A stretch of DNA of 34,832 bases from Sphingopyxis sp. GTDB taxonomy: Bacteria > Pseudomonadota > Alphaproteobacteria > Sphingomonadales > Sphingomonadaceae. The position numbers were made by a program, and so were the translations under genes. The stretch spans positions 1 through 34,832 of the forward strand of contig JAHCKJ010000001.1 in NCBI GenBank assembly GCA_026125835.1. Reading direction: 5' to 3'. This document shows, in pieces, positions 7,898-15,698 of this stretch (positions within the stretch are counted from its first letter, which is position 1; each line of letters starts with the position of its first letter). Under the pieces are notes generated by a model, which saw only the letters and a program-made list of their open reading frames with translations, was not told the DNA's origin and searched no databases.

Positions 7898-8683
7898 ATG
7901 AAACTCGCGATCCGCGCCTCCCTAAATTACCGGCTGCCCGAACCGGTCGACCTGATGCTCCAGATCGAGGCTGCTGACGGGCACGGCCAGCGCGTGCTCG
8001 ATGCGTCGCTCGACCTCGGCCGGCCCGACCTGCTGGCGCGCGTCCCGACCGCCAGCGGTATCTGCGATCCGGTCTGGCTGCGCGAGGCGGGGCAACTGCG
8101 CGTCGCCTATCGTGCCCGCGTCGCGATCGACCGCCCCGATCCCGATCTGGCGGCGCTCGCCGCGGTGCCGCTCCACCGCCTGCCCGCCGACGCCGTCCCC
8201 TATCTCAACGAATCGCGCTATTGCCCGTCGAACAAGTTTCACGCCTTTGTCGAACGCCGCTTCGGCGACCATGACGGCGGGGCGAAGGTCGCAAGGATGC
8301 GCGACTGGATCGAAAACCGCTTCACCTATGTCGCGGGGGCCAGCGACGCCGAAACCGGCGCGCTCGACAGCTTTGTCGAACGGCGCGGCGTGTGCCGTGA
8401 CTATGCCCATGTCCTGATCGCACTGGCACGCGCCGCGCATATTCCGGCGCGCATGGCCAGCGTCTACGCGCTGGGGGTCGATCCGCAGGATTTCCACGCC
8501 GTCGCCGAAGTCTATCTGGACGGCGACTGGTACCCCGTCGACGCCACCGGCATGGCGCGCGCATCGGCGATGGCGCGCATCTGCGTCGGCCGCGACGCCG
8601 CCGACATCAGCTTCCTCACCGCCTATGGCGCGATCGAACTGGTCGGCCAGTCGGTCGCGGTGGTTGAGGTGGAGGCAGAATAG
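7898..8683 (+). CDS. Transglutaminase-like cysteine peptidase family protein
   Basis: Bacterial transglutaminase-like protein, 261 residues, no signal peptide. The N-terminal part (about 1-95) is the beta-rich region usually found before the bacterial transglutaminase core. The core holds the catalytic triad: Cys166 in ERRGVCRDYAH, His200 in DFHAVAEVYLDG and Asp215 in WYPVDATG. These proteins are papain-like proteases or amidases, often found beside alpha-E/circularly permuted ATP-grasp genes; those partners are absent here, so the gene stands alone and the substrate is unknown. The ATG at 7898 gives the standard opening MKLAIRASLNYRLPEP. Confidence 0.88.
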   Translation: MKLAIRASLNYRLPEPVDLMLQIEAADGHGQRVLDASLDLGRPDLLARVPTASGICDPVWLREAGQLRVAYRARVAIDRPDPDLAALAAVPLHRLPADAVPYLNESRYCPSNKFHAFVERRFGDHDGGAKVARMRDWIENRFTYVAGASDAETGALDSFVERRGVCRDYAHVLIALARAAHIPARMASVYALGVDPQDFHAVAEVYLDGDWYPVDATGMARASAMARICVGRDAADISFLTAYGAIELVGQSVAVVEVEAE

Positions 8684-8759
8684 GCGCAGCGGCGGGTCGC
8701 CGCTGACTCTTGGGCCTGCCGGCGCCGCTTCCCTCTGCCGGGCGGTCGCGCGCAGGTAG

Positions 8760-8802
8760 AAAAAGGCGCGGGTTCCGCCAGCCGCGGCGGCGGAACCCGC
8801 GC
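8760..8802 (-). terminator. Rho-independent terminator after hup
   Basis: Read on the minus strand, a perfect 14-base stem (8789-8802 with 8766-8779) with a 9-base loop is followed by TTTTT (complement of 8760-8764). It starts 8 bases beyond the HU stop codon. Confidence 0.85.
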
Positions 8803-8809
8803 GGGTGGA

Positions 8810-9085
8810 TCAGCCGTTCAGGCGGTCCTTGACGGCCTTGGCGGGGCCAAAGGTCAGCTTTTTGGCGGCCTTGATCTGGATGGTGGCGCCGGTCGACGGA
8901 TTGCGGCCTTCGCGGGCCGGGGTCGCCTTGACCTTGAACTTGCCGAAACCGTTGACCGAAACCTCGTCACCCTTGGCGGCGGCGTCGGCGATCGCGGCGA
9001 ACACGGCGTCGACCGCCTTGCGCCCGTCGGCTTTGCTCAGGTCCAGCGACGCAGCAACGGCGTCCGACAATTCGGCGTGGTTCAT
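8810..9085 (-). CDS. HU family DNA-binding protein
   Basis: Small nucleoid protein, 91 residues, the standard HU/IHF length. It opens MNHAELSDAVAASLDLSKADGRKAVDAVF (dimerisation helices), has FGKFKVKATPAREGRNPSTGATIQIKA, which is the HU beta-arm with the intercalating Pro in RNPSTG, and ends in the conserved KAVKDRLNG. It binds DNA without strong sequence preference and compacts or bends it. AGGAGAG lies 5-6 bases before the ATG, and a short hairpin (9104-9122) lies just upstream of that site in the leader. It sits alone, with a terminator downstream and an inverted repeat separating it from the S41 gene. HU, rather than IHF, is inferred from the arm sequence. Confidence 0.93.
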   Translation of the reverse strand: MNHAELSDAVAASLDLSKADGRKAVDAVFAAIADAAAKGDEVSVNGFGKFKVKATPAREGRNPSTGATIQIKAAKKLTFGPAKAVKDRLNG

Positions 9086-9144
9086 TCATTCTCTCCTGGC
9101 TTCGGCCGGGCCATCCCCGGCCAATGCGCTGCCATAGACGCAGG

Positions 9145-9168
9145 ACACGGGCTTCGCCAAGCCCGTGT
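9145..9168 (-). terminator. Perfect hairpin between S41 peptidase and hup
   Basis: Perfect 10-base arms (9145-9154, 9159-9168) with a 4-base loop lie 12 bases after the S41 stop codon on the minus strand. No T-tract follows on that strand, so it may be a weak terminator or a processing or stability hairpin. Confidence 0.45.
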
Positions 9169-9180
9169 TTGCGGGGCCGA

Positions 9181-10638
9181 TCAGAACAGACCGGGCAGTT
9201 CGCGCTGCGCCGCGCTCGGCCGGTCGGGAACCAGCATTTCGGGTTCGGCAACGATCCGCGCGCTGCTGCCTTGCGCCGCGGGGCCGACGCTCGCCTCGGC
9301 GATCCGTGTCGGGCACCCGGCGCCCGACAGGAAATCGATCGCGCGGCGCACCGACGCTTCGCGCGCGTCGCCGAGCGGCAGGCTGAGGTCGTCGCCCGCG
9401 GCACAGCTGTTGGCGATTTTCGGCGCCAGCCCGTTGTAATAATCGCCCGCGCCGGCCGAATTTCCGGTGGCAAAGGCGACGACGCGCATCCGGTCGTCGC
9501 ATTCGGCCTTGTCGAGCGCGATCTGGCCGACCGGCTTGCCAAAGGTGTTGCTGCCGACCAGGGTCATGTTGGCGCCCAGATAGGGCAGCATCGAGTTGAT
9601 GACGAGTTCGCTGGCCGATGCGGTCGATCCGGTGCCGATAAAGGCGATGCGGGTCGGCGCGATCGATTCGGGCTGCGGCGCAAAGAAGCGGTTGCTGTTC
9701 TGGCTCGATTTCGACGCGCGGAAAACGGTCTGCGAAAACAGCTGGCTCGACGTGCGGTTGCGCCCCAGCAGGTCGCCCATCAACTCGGCGGTCGAAACGA
9801 GCCCGCCGCCATTATAGCGAAAATCGATGATGATGTCGGTGACGCCCTGGTTGCGGAAGTCGAGGAAGGCCGCGCGCAGCTGCGGGTTCGCCGACGAGAT
9901 GAAGGTGCGCAGATTCAAATAGCCGTAGTTGCGGCCGCCTTCGCTGATGATCTTGGCGCCATAGCGGTCCGAAATCGGGTCGAGCGCATAATCGGCTTTG
10001 GCGACGGTAACGTCGCGTGTTCCGGCCGCATCGGTGATCCGCAGCACGCGGGTCACGCCGGGATCGTTCGGGCCCAGCGCGTTGGTGATCCCCGCCGTTC
10101 CTTCCGCTGCCACGATGGCGGCGATGGTGCGGATGTTGCCGCTGTTGGTGCCGATGCCGACAATCGCGGTGCCGCGGTCGATCCCCGCGGCAAAGGCGGG
10201 GGCGGTTTCATAGGCTTCGGCGATCAGCACGCGCTGGTTCGCCGCGTCATACACCAGCCGCACGCCGAACCCCGCGCTCGATCCGCTGGCGAAAAACGCG
10301 TTCTCCTCGGCGATCGAGGTGATGTAGGTAAAGAAACGATCCTTGCCCTGCGCGCGCGCCGGGGCGACCAGCGCGTCGATATAGGCGTTGACGCTGCCGA
10401 AACTCGCCGGATTGACCCCGCTCGCGACGTCGGCGGGGAAGAGATACCATTCGTCGATCACCGCCTTTGCGAAATTCTGCCGCGCGGCCAGTCCGCAGCC
10501 TGCGGTGGGTGCCGGGGTCGGTGAGGGCGTCGGGGTGACCGTGACCGGCCCGCCGCCGCCGGTCGAACTGCCGCCCCCGCCGCCGCACGATGCCAGCAAC
10601 AAGGACAGGACGGACAAGGATGCAACGGCACGGCGCAT
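9181..10638 (-). CDS. S41 family peptidase, lipoprotein
   Basis: Exported C-terminal-processing-type serine protease, 485 residues. It has a lipoprotein signal: MRRAVASLSVLSLLLASC with lipobox Cys18, then a Gly/Ser- and Thr/Pro-rich linker to about residue 47. A helical N-terminal domain is followed by a PDZ-like segment (about 115-215; RVLIAEAYETAPAFAAGIDRGTAIVGIG). The S41 core follows, with IDFRYNGGGLVSTAELMGDLL and the catalytic region FIGTGSTASASELVINSM (Ser-Lys dyad, Ser in SASE, Lys in SNTFGKPVG). It probably acts at the periplasmic face of a membrane. Sphingomonads often carry several such S41 lipoproteins of unknown substrate. The long tail after the core, ending near PDRPSAAQRELPGLF, is low complexity. 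Confidence 0.88.
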   Translation of the reverse strand: MRRAVASLSVLSLLLASCGGGGGSSTGGGGPVTVTPTPSPTPAPTAGCGLAARQNFAKAVIDEWYLFPADVASGVNPASFGSVNAYIDALVAPARAQGKDRFFTYITSIAEENAFFASGSSAGFGVRLVYDAANQRVLIAEAYETAPAFAAGIDRGTAIVGIGTNSGNIRTIAAIVAAEGTAGITNALGPNDPGVTRVLRITDAAGTRDVTVAKADYALDPISDRYGAKIISEGGRNYGYLNLRTFISSANPQLRAAFLDFRNQGVTDIIIDFRYNGGGLVSTAELMGDLLGRNRTSSQLFSQTVFRASKSSQNSNRFFAPQPESIAPTRIAFIGTGSTASASELVINSMLPYLGANMTLVGSNTFGKPVGQIALDKAECDDRMRVVAFATGNSAGAGDYYNGLAPKIANSCAAGDDLSLPLGDAREASVRRAIDFLSGAGCPTRIAEASVGPAAQGSSARIVAEPEMLVPDRPSAAQRELPGLF

Positions 10639-10750
10639 AGATTATCCCCAGTATATCAACGTGCACCGACAATAGGCATATCGGCGCTGAATTGGAAATG
10701 AAGAAGCGGTGACGGGGTGCGACCGAAACCAGACGTCGGACATTCTTCCT

Positions 10751-10916
10751 CTCTCCCCTTGCGGGAGAAATACGAAGGTTTGGCAGCTGGCTGCCTAGCC
10801 GCAGTTGAGAGGGGGTTTGCGCCCGCTGGCGGTGCATCCCCTCCCAAGCTTCGCTAGGGTCAGGACCCTAGCTCCTGACGGAGCAAGCTGTGCTATCCTC
10901 TCCCGCAAGGGGAGAG
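10751..10916. repeat. Intergenic inverted repeat (CTCTCCCCTTGCGGGAGA type)
   Basis: Fills most of the 346-base gap between the S41 gene and rlmE. The outer arms are perfect 18-base complements (10751-10768 and 10899-10916). Inside are two smaller palindromes: GCTAGGGTC/GACCCTAGC at about 10853-10872, and GCTCC/GGAGC straight after. No open frame or RNA gene is seen in the gap. The nested palindromes look like a dispersed intergenic element rather than a terminator. Confidence 0.75.
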
Positions 10917-10984
10917 GAGTTTGGGGCAGCCCACCACCTCCAAAGCGGTCAGCCGATCGTTCCGCCCACGGTGACGCCGAGGTG

Positions 10985-11692
10985 TCAGGCGCCGGTGTCC
11001 GCATCCTGCCGCCCCTTGAACCCTTGTGCGATCACATAGAGTTCGGGCGACCCCTTGCGGCTGGCCGGGGGCTTGGCGTGCTTTACCGTCGCAAAATTCT
11101 GTTTGAGGATATTCAGCAGCGTGTGATCGGCGCCGCCCGCGAACACTTTGGCGACAAAGGCGCCGCCGGGCTGCAAATTCTGTACCGCAAAATCGGCGGC
11201 GGTTTCGGCCAGGCCGATCGTGCGCAGATGGTCGGTCTGCTGGTGGCCGACGGTGTTCGCCGCCATGTCCGAAATCACCAGGTCGGGGGCACCGCCCAGC
11301 GCCTCGATCAGCGCATCGGGGGCGGCATCGTCCATGAAGTCCATTTCCAGGATCGCGACACCCTCGATCGGCTCGCACGCCAGCAGGTCGATGCCCGCGA
11401 CGCGGGCGCGCGGGTTCGCCTTGCGCACCACCTGCGACCAGCCGCCGGGGGTGATGCCCAGATCGACCACCGCGCGCGCTTTCTTGATGAAGCCGAATTT
11501 TTCGTCGAGTTCGATCAGCTTGTAGGCGGCGCGTGACCGATAACCCTCGGCCTGCGCGCGGCGGACATAGGGATCGTTGAGCTGGCGTTGCAGCCAGCGC
11601 GTCGACGAGGTGCTGCGCTTTTTCGCTGTCTTGACCCGCACATGCAGGCCGCCGCGACCTCCGCCGCCGCTGCCGCGCTTGCTCCCGCTCAT
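10985..11692 (-). CDS. rlmE: 23S rRNA 2'-O-ribose methyltransferase E (FtsJ)
   Basis: SAM-dependent methyltransferase, 235 residues, that in E. coli methylates U2552 in the 23S rRNA A-loop late in 50S assembly. A basic Gly/Arg/Ser N-terminus leads into RWLQRQLNDPYVRRAQAEGYRSRAAYKLIELDEKF with the first catalytic Lys (K of AAYKL). The SAM site reads VVDLGITPGGWSQVV, the catalytic Asp is in VISDMAANTVGHQQTDH, the second Lys in GGAFVAKVFAGG and the Glu in SPELYVIAQGFKG, so the K-D-K-E tetrad is complete. The usual Ala after DLG is Ile-Thr here (DLGITPGG). The ATG overlaps the stop of the upstream ppx/gppA gene (ATGA), indicating translational coupling. Confidence 0.93.
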   Translation of the reverse strand: MSGSKRGSGGGGRGGLHVRVKTAKKRSTSSTRWLQRQLNDPYVRRAQAEGYRSRAAYKLIELDEKFGFIKKARAVVDLGITPGGWSQVVRKANPRARVAGIDLLACEPIEGVAILEMDFMDDAAPDALIEALGGAPDLVISDMAANTVGHQQTDHLRTIGLAETAADFAVQNLQPGGAFVAKVFAGGADHTLLNILKQNFATVKHAKPPASRKGSPELYVIAQGFKGRQDADTGA

Positions 11693-12792
11693 GACCGATA
11701 TTCGCGCCGCGTGACCGGGACGTCGCGCCCCTGCATCGCCAGCGTCCGCAAAATCCCCTCGCGGATGCCGCGGTCGGCGACGCCGACGCGCGCCGCGGGC
11801 CACAGGTCGATGATACTTTCCAGGATCGCGCAGCCGGCGACGACCAGGTCGGCGCGCTCGCGGCCGATGCACGCGATTTCGGCGCGGTCGGCGATGCTGG
11901 CGTCGGCAAGGCGGCGGCTGATCTCGCGCATCGCATCGGCGGGAACGACCAGCCCGTCGACCGCACGGCGGTCGTATCGCGGCAGGTTCAGGAACACGCT
12001 CGCCAGCGTCGTGACCGTGCCGCTGGTGCCGAGCAGGCGCAGCTGCTGCCCCGCGAATTTCTGCGCACGCCCGGCGAAGTCGGCAAAGGCGGTGCGGGTC
12101 ACGTCGCGCATATGGGCATAGGCGGCCTGCCGTCCGGCCAGACTGTCTTCGGGCAGCGGCGCATGTTCGGTCAGCGACACCACCCCCCACGGGACGCTTG
12201 TCCAGTCGTGGATCTTGACGTCATGGTCCGACACGTCGACGTGCATCAATTCGGTCGAGCCGCCGCCGATGTCGAAAATCAGCGCCGGCCCTTCGCCCGG
12301 TTCCATCAGATTGTGGCACCCCAGCGCCGCCAGCCGCGCCTCTTCGGCGGGCGAAATAATGTCCAGCACGATGCCGGTTTCACGCCGGACCCGCTCGGCA
12401 AGCTCGGCGCCGTTGGCGGCGCGGCGGCACGCCTCGGTCGCGACCGCGCGCGACAGCGACACATGGCGGCGGCGCAGCTTGTCGGCGCAAATCGCCAGCG
12501 CCCCGACCGTGCGGTCCATCGCCGCGTCGCTGATCCGGCCGCTGCTGTGCAATCCCTCGCCCAGCCGGACGATCCGCGAAAAGGCGTCGATCACGACCAG
12601 CTCGCCATCCTGCGGCCGCGCGATCAGCAGGCGGCAATTGTTGGTGCCAAGGTCGATGGCAGCATAGCTGGGGGGACGGATGAAATGTTGCGCGCGCGCG
12701 ACCGGTTCGGCCTTTCCTCGCGCTTTTGCCGCCGACCCCGTTCGCGAACCCGGCCGCGGCGCTCGCCCTGATGGCGCTGCCATTTGCCGCAT
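11689..12792 (-). CDS. Ppx/GppA phosphatase family protein
   Basis: Exopolyphosphatase/pppGpp phosphatase of the ASKHA fold, 367 residues, cytoplasmic. After a basic, low-complexity N-terminus of about 40 residues come YAAIDLGTNNCRLLIA (phosphate-1 loop), ATEACRRAANG, the catalytic-Glu region IISPAEEARLA, IFDIGGGSTELMHV (phosphate-2 loop) and LLGTSGTVTTLASVFL. It is shorter than E. coli Ppx (513 residues) and lacks the C-terminal HD-like domain, which is usual in alphaproteobacteria. It therefore may hydrolyse polyphosphate, pppGpp or both. Translation is coupled to rlmE by a 4-base overlap, an arrangement I would expect in sphingomonads. A second ATG three codons in (12783) could also be used. 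Confidence 0.9.
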   Translation of the reverse strand: MRQMAAPSGRAPRPGSRTGSAAKARGKAEPVARAQHFIRPPSYAAIDLGTNNCRLLIARPQDGELVVIDAFSRIVRLGEGLHSSGRISDAAMDRTVGALAICADKLRRRHVSLSRAVATEACRRAANGAELAERVRRETGIVLDIISPAEEARLAALGCHNLMEPGEGPALIFDIGGGSTELMHVDVSDHDVKIHDWTSVPWGVVSLTEHAPLPEDSLAGRQAAYAHMRDVTRTAFADFAGRAQKFAGQQLRLLGTSGTVTTLASVFLNLPRYDRRAVDGLVVPADAMREISRRLADASIADRAEIACIGRERADLVVAGCAILESIIDLWPAARVGVADRGIREGILRTLAMQGRDVPVTRREYRS

Positions 12793-12910
12793 GGCTGTAC
12801 TTACCTGTCTCTCTCACCGGCCCGCAAAGCCGGACCGGCACTTGCCGCCGAACCTAGGCGGTGGGGCCAGCGAACGCAACCCCGACCCCGCCCAGCAGCC
12901 GACATCCAAG

Positions 12911-12941
12911 GAAAACCCCGCCCGGCGGGTGCCGGACGGGG
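12911..12941 (-). terminator. Terminator-like hairpin after the glycine-zipper gene
   Basis: On the minus strand an 11-base stem with one G-U pair (12931-12941 with 12916-12926) and a 4-base loop is followed by TTTTCC. It lies about 80 bases after the 13020 stop codon and ends that transcript before ppx/gppA. Confidence 0.7.
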
Positions 12942-13019
12942 TCAGGGAGAGCGAAGATTATTGGGGGTCGGGTCCGCCTCTCGATAGCGGCCGTCGTTCC
13001 CCGGACCGGTGCTGCCGGT

Positions 13020-13418
13020 TTAGCGGCGGCAGCCGTCGTTGCCCTTGTCGATCGCGCGGCCGGCGATGGCGCCGACAGCGCCGCCGATGATCGTGCCGAC
13101 GGCCTTGTCACCGCGGCCGGCGATTTCATGACCGGCGAGGCCGCCAGCGATCGCGCCGATGATCGTGCCGCCGGTGCCATTGTCGCACTGGCGATAGTTG
13201 CGCTGATTGTAATAGCGACGATCCTGGCGGTAATCGCGGCGATCGGCGCGGCGGTCGTAACGACGGTCATAGCGGCGGTCGTCGCGGTCGTAGCGCGCGT
13301 CATAGCCCGCATAACCGTAATCGTTGTAATAGCCGTTCTGTGCGGCGGCGGGCGCCGCCATGCCCAGCGTCGCGGTGGACATCAGGGCGGCGATCGAGAG
13401 GGTCACCATCTTTTTCAT
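13020..13418 (-). CDS. Exported glycine-zipper 2TM domain protein
   Basis: Envelope protein of 132 residues, function unknown. A Sec signal (MKKMVTLSIAALMSTATLGMAAPAAAQ) with an Ala-x-Ala site is followed by a Tyr/Arg/Asp-rich repetitive stretch of about 50 residues (repeats of YDRR/RDYRQD type). The C-terminal half is a glycine zipper: GGTIIGAIAGGLAGHEIAGRGDKAVGTIIGGAVGAIAG, two short Gly-xxx-Gly helices with a hinge, as in the Rick_17kDa/2TM glycine-zipper family. Two Cys flank the zipper region (QCDNG and DGCRR) and could form a disulfide. The start follows AAGGAGAACAACG. The gene is monocistronic with a terminator downstream and an inverted repeat in its leader (13494-13532). Such proteins are usually outer-membrane or surface associated. 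Confidence 0.85.
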   Translation of the reverse strand: MKKMVTLSIAALMSTATLGMAAPAAAQNGYYNDYGYAGYDARYDRDDRRYDRRYDRRADRRDYRQDRRYYNQRNYRQCDNGTGGTIIGAIAGGLAGHEIAGRGDKAVGTIIGGAVGAIAGRAIDKGNDGCRR

Positions 13419-13493
13419 CGTTGTTCTCCTTCTTTCGTCGTTGGGCCCTTCTGGGCGTTGTCGATGAAGGGGTTATGCGCGATTCGCATTGAG

Positions 13494-13532
13494 CGAAGCC
13501 TGAACGCCGCTGTTGGCTGGCGTTCAGCTTCG
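13494..13532. promoter_or_regulatory. Inverted repeat in the gap between divergent genes
   Basis: CGAAGC(C)TGAACGCC at 13494-13508 pairs with GGCGTTCAGCTTCG at 13519-13532, with one bulged base, between the glycine-zipper gene and the phytase-like gene. It may be an operator or a leader hairpin. Confidence 0.35.
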
Positions 13533-13581
13533 GACACCGAAATGCTTTGCTTTTGCTGGCCGCGACCCTAACTCCGCGCCG

Positions 13582-14593
13582 ATGCGCCGCGCGATATTTG
13601 CCCTGCTGATCCTTTTTTTCGTCGGGCCGATGCCGTGGACGGTGCAGCGCTTCCCCGTCGACGACCATCGGCAACTGGTGACCGCGCGCCCGCTGCCCGA
13701 CCGGCCCCCGCCGTCGGGATCGCTGCACCTCGTGCGCGGCTGGCACCTGGTCAGCCCGCACAGCCGGTTCGGGGGCTTCTCCGCGCTCGCGCGCCCCGCC
13801 CCGGGCGCCTTCATCCTGGTCGGCGACAATGGCTACCGGACGCGGCTGACGATCGATGCGGCGGGGCGCGTGGGCGGTGTCGACATCCGCGCGCTGCCGA
13901 CGCCCGACGGTCGTCCGGCGAGCAAGGCGATGGCCGATGTCGAGGCGTTGGTCGTCGAACCGCAGCGCGACCGCGCGTGGATTGCGCTCGAAGGTATCAA
14001 CCAGATCTGGCGGCTCGCCGCCGACCTTTCGCGCATCGAGGCGCGGCGCAAGCTGCCGGAGCCGCGCTGGCCGGCGAATCGCGGCGCCGAGGCGATGGCG
14101 CGGTTGCCCGACGGGCGCATGGTCGTTTTTTCGGAGGATGCCGACGAGGATCCGCGCGGGCGCGAAGCGCTGCTTTACGCCGGCGACCCCGCGATGCCGG
14201 GACCGCCGCCGCAACGCTTCTTTTATGACGCGCGCGGCAAGGGGCTGGTCAGCGACGCGGCGGTGCTGCCCGACGGGCGCATCCTGCTCGTGCACCGCCG
14301 TCTCGGCTCGCCGGTCGGTGTTTACCACCATCCTGGCCGTGGTCGATCCGGCCGACATCCGCACCGGCGGGGTCGTGCGCTCGCAAACCATAGGCCGTGT
14401 GCCGCGCCGCCTCGCTGAAAATTACGAGGGCGCCGCGGTCGGCGTCGAAGGTGGCCGGACTTACTTGTGGCTCGTCTCCGACGATAATTTCAACCGCTGG
14501 CAGCGCAGCCTGCTGCTGCAATTCGAGCTGGTGGACCTGCCCCCCGCCCGGACGCCGGACAGCAAAAAGGCCGCGCGGAAACCGGCGGCCTGA
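13582..14593 (+). pseudogene. Phytase-like esterase family protein, single frameshift
   Basis: Exported protein of the 'esterase-like activity of phytase' family, function not established. The N-terminus MRRAIFALLILFFVGPMPWTV is a signal peptide or anchor. The body has beta-propeller-like segments: GFSALARPAPGAFILVGDNGY, MADVEALVVEPQRDRAWIALEG, and RGAEAMARLPDGRMVVFSEDADEDP. The frame starting at 13582 fits the family as far as about 14310 (ILLVHRRLG). The homology then continues in the +1 frame, from about VFTTILAVVDPADIRTGG through LAENYEGAAVGVEGGRTYLWLVSDDNFNRWQRSLLLQFEL to the stop at 14593. One lost or gained base near 14305-14322 separates them. Both halves are well conserved, so an assembly error is at least as likely as a pseudogene. 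A terminator for rpmB lies inside the 3' end. Confidence 0.75.
14564..14590 (-). terminator. Terminator for rpmB, inside the 3' end of the convergent gene
   Basis: On the minus strand GGCCGC (14585-14590) pairs with GCGGCC (14569-14574), followed by TTTTT (complement of 14564-14568). It lies 28 bases after the L28 stop codon and within the coding 3' end of the phytase-like gene. Confidence 0.65.
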
Positions 14594-14617
14594 TTGCGGT
14601 TAGCGATGGCAGCGCGC

Positions 14618-14911
14618 TTAAGCGGCCTTTTCGGCCAGCTTCTTCGCGACTTCCTTCTTCACCTTGCGTGCGCTTGCCGACAGCTGGTCGTCGCCGGCCT
14701 TCAGCAGCCAGTTGTCGAGACCGCCGTTATGTTCGACGGTGCGCAGGCCGTGCGTCGACACGCGCAGCTTCACGCCCTTGCCCAGCGCGTCCGACAGCAA
14801 CGTCACATTCTGCAAATTGGGCAGAAAGGTCCGCTTGGTCTTGTTGTTTGCGTGGCTGACATTGTTGCCAACCATACGACCCTTGCCGGTCAGTTCGCAG
14901 ATGCGCGACAT
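14618..14911 (-). CDS. rpmB: 50S ribosomal protein L28
   Basis: Ribosomal protein L28, 97 residues, the length usual in alphaproteobacteria (E. coli has 78). The opening MSRICELTGKGRMVGNNVSHANNKTKRTFLPNLQNV is diagnostic. RVSTHGLRTVEHNGGLDNWLL is the conserved middle, and a Lys/Ala-rich C-terminal extension (VKKEVAKKLAEKAA) is typical of alphaproteobacteria. The protein lies near the 23S rRNA/L1-E-site region of the 50S subunit. It is alone here, not paired with rpmG as in enterics. A possible promoter lies about 100 bases upstream and a terminator follows. Confidence 0.97.
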   Translation of the reverse strand: MSRICELTGKGRMVGNNVSHANNKTKRTFLPNLQNVTLLSDALGKGVKLRVSTHGLRTVEHNGGLDNWLLKAGDDQLSASARKVKKEVAKKLAEKAA

Positions 14912-15006
14912 GCTGTTTGTCCTCGTACAAAATTTCGGTTCGGCGTCCGGGTGCGTCCCGCAAAATCGGGGGCGGCGGGACCGGAGTGAGCCGGGAAAGG
15001 CGCGCG

Positions 15007-15033
15007 CTTATCGGCTTGCCGCAGATTCGTCAA
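15007..15033 (-). promoter_or_regulatory. Possible promoter for rpmB
   Basis: On the minus strand TTGACG (complement of 15028-15033) is followed by GATAAG (complement of 15007-15012) after 15 bases, or TAAGCG after 17. It lies about 95 bases before the L28 start. The -10 match is weak. Confidence 0.35.
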
Positions 15034-15052
15034 GGGACTAGCGGGAAAAGCG

Positions 15053-15508
15053 ATGCCACAATTTCCGCTCCCCGAACCGATGCGCGCCGCGCTGAATCTC
15101 GCGAAAAGCGCCGCCGCGGCGGGCGAAGTGCCGGTCGGCGCGGTCGTCGTCAAGGACGGGGTGATCGTCGGCGAAGGTCATAATGCGCCGCGCACCGCCC
15201 ACGACCCGACCGCGCACGCCGAAATCGTCGCGATTCGCGCCGCGGCGCGGGCGCTGGGCAATGAACGGCTCGACGGCTGCGATTTATACGTGACGCTGGA
15301 GCCATGCGCGATGTGTGCGGGGGCGATCGCCCATGCCCGCATCGCGCGGCTTTATTATGGCGCCGACGACCCGAAAGGCGGTGCGGTCGCTCACGGCCCG
15401 CGCATCTTCGCCCAGCCGACGGTGCATCACCGGCCCGAGGTTTATGACGGAATCGGGGCAGGGGAGGCGGCGGCGCTGCTCAGGGAGTTTTTTGCGGCGC
15501 GGCGTTAG
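15053..15508 (+). CDS. tadA: tRNA(Arg) adenosine-34 deaminase
   Basis: Zinc-dependent deaminase that converts A34 to inosine in tRNA-Arg(ACG), 151 residues. The zinc and catalytic site is complete: His55 and Glu57 in THAHAE-type sequence (DPTAHAEIVAIR), and Cys85/Cys88 in TLEPCAMCAGAI. GEVPVGAVVVKDG and LYYGADDPKGGAVAHG are the other conserved blocks and match TadA better than guanine or cytosine deaminases. The ATG at 15053 gives the expected N-terminus; the site upstream (GGGAAAAG) is weak. It diverges from rpmB with 141 bases between them. An intergenic repeat follows the stop. Confidence 0.93.
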   Translation: MPQFPLPEPMRAALNLAKSAAAAGEVPVGAVVVKDGVIVGEGHNAPRTAHDPTAHAEIVAIRAAARALGNERLDGCDLYVTLEPCAMCAGAIAHARIARLYYGADDPKGGAVAHGPRIFAQPTVHHRPEVYDGIGAGEAAALLREFFAARR

Positions 15509-15513
15509 AAAAA

Positions 15514-15670
15514 TCTCACATAAAGACACAATGACGGAAGCTTACCTAAATCCGTTTGTGCTGAGCTTGTCGAAGCACTGTTCTTCGCGAAGATCGAAGG
15601 AGAGAACGGCCCTTCGACAAGCTCAGGGCGAACGAAAGGAAAATGGCCCTCTTTGTGTCTTTGTGTGAGA
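15514..15670. repeat. Nested intergenic inverted repeats
   Basis: The outer arms TCTCACATAAAGACACA (15514-15530) and TGTGTCTTTGTGTGAGA (15654-15670) are complementary with one mismatch. Inside them sits a second, different inverted repeat with perfect 15-base cores CTGAGCTTGTCGAAG (15561-15575) and CTTCGACAAGCTCAG (15612-15626). The inner core is a sequence I associate with dispersed repeats in sphingomonads. The element occupies nearly the whole gap between tadA and the sirtuin gene. Confidence 0.8.
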
Positions 15671-15698
15671 AAATTTAGGGAAAGCTGTCCTGCGGTTC

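Noticed and set aside
8684..8809. Possible small RNA between the transglutaminase gene and hup
   Set aside because: The structure is explained by the hup terminator; no separate promoter is seen.
10991..11536. Possible extra gene on the plus strand near rlmE
   Set aside because: Only an antisense frame of rlmE, entered from the intergenic repeat, with no ribosome-binding site or motif.
11693..12190. Upstream extension of the RlmE frame
   Set aside because: It lies within the ppx/gppA coding sequence in another frame; the ATGA overlap gives a better start.
13135..13330. Tandem-repeat-like DNA considered as a possible CRISPR or satellite
   Set aside because: It encodes the YDRR/RDYRQ-rich stretch of the glycine-zipper protein; units are short, irregular and without spacers.
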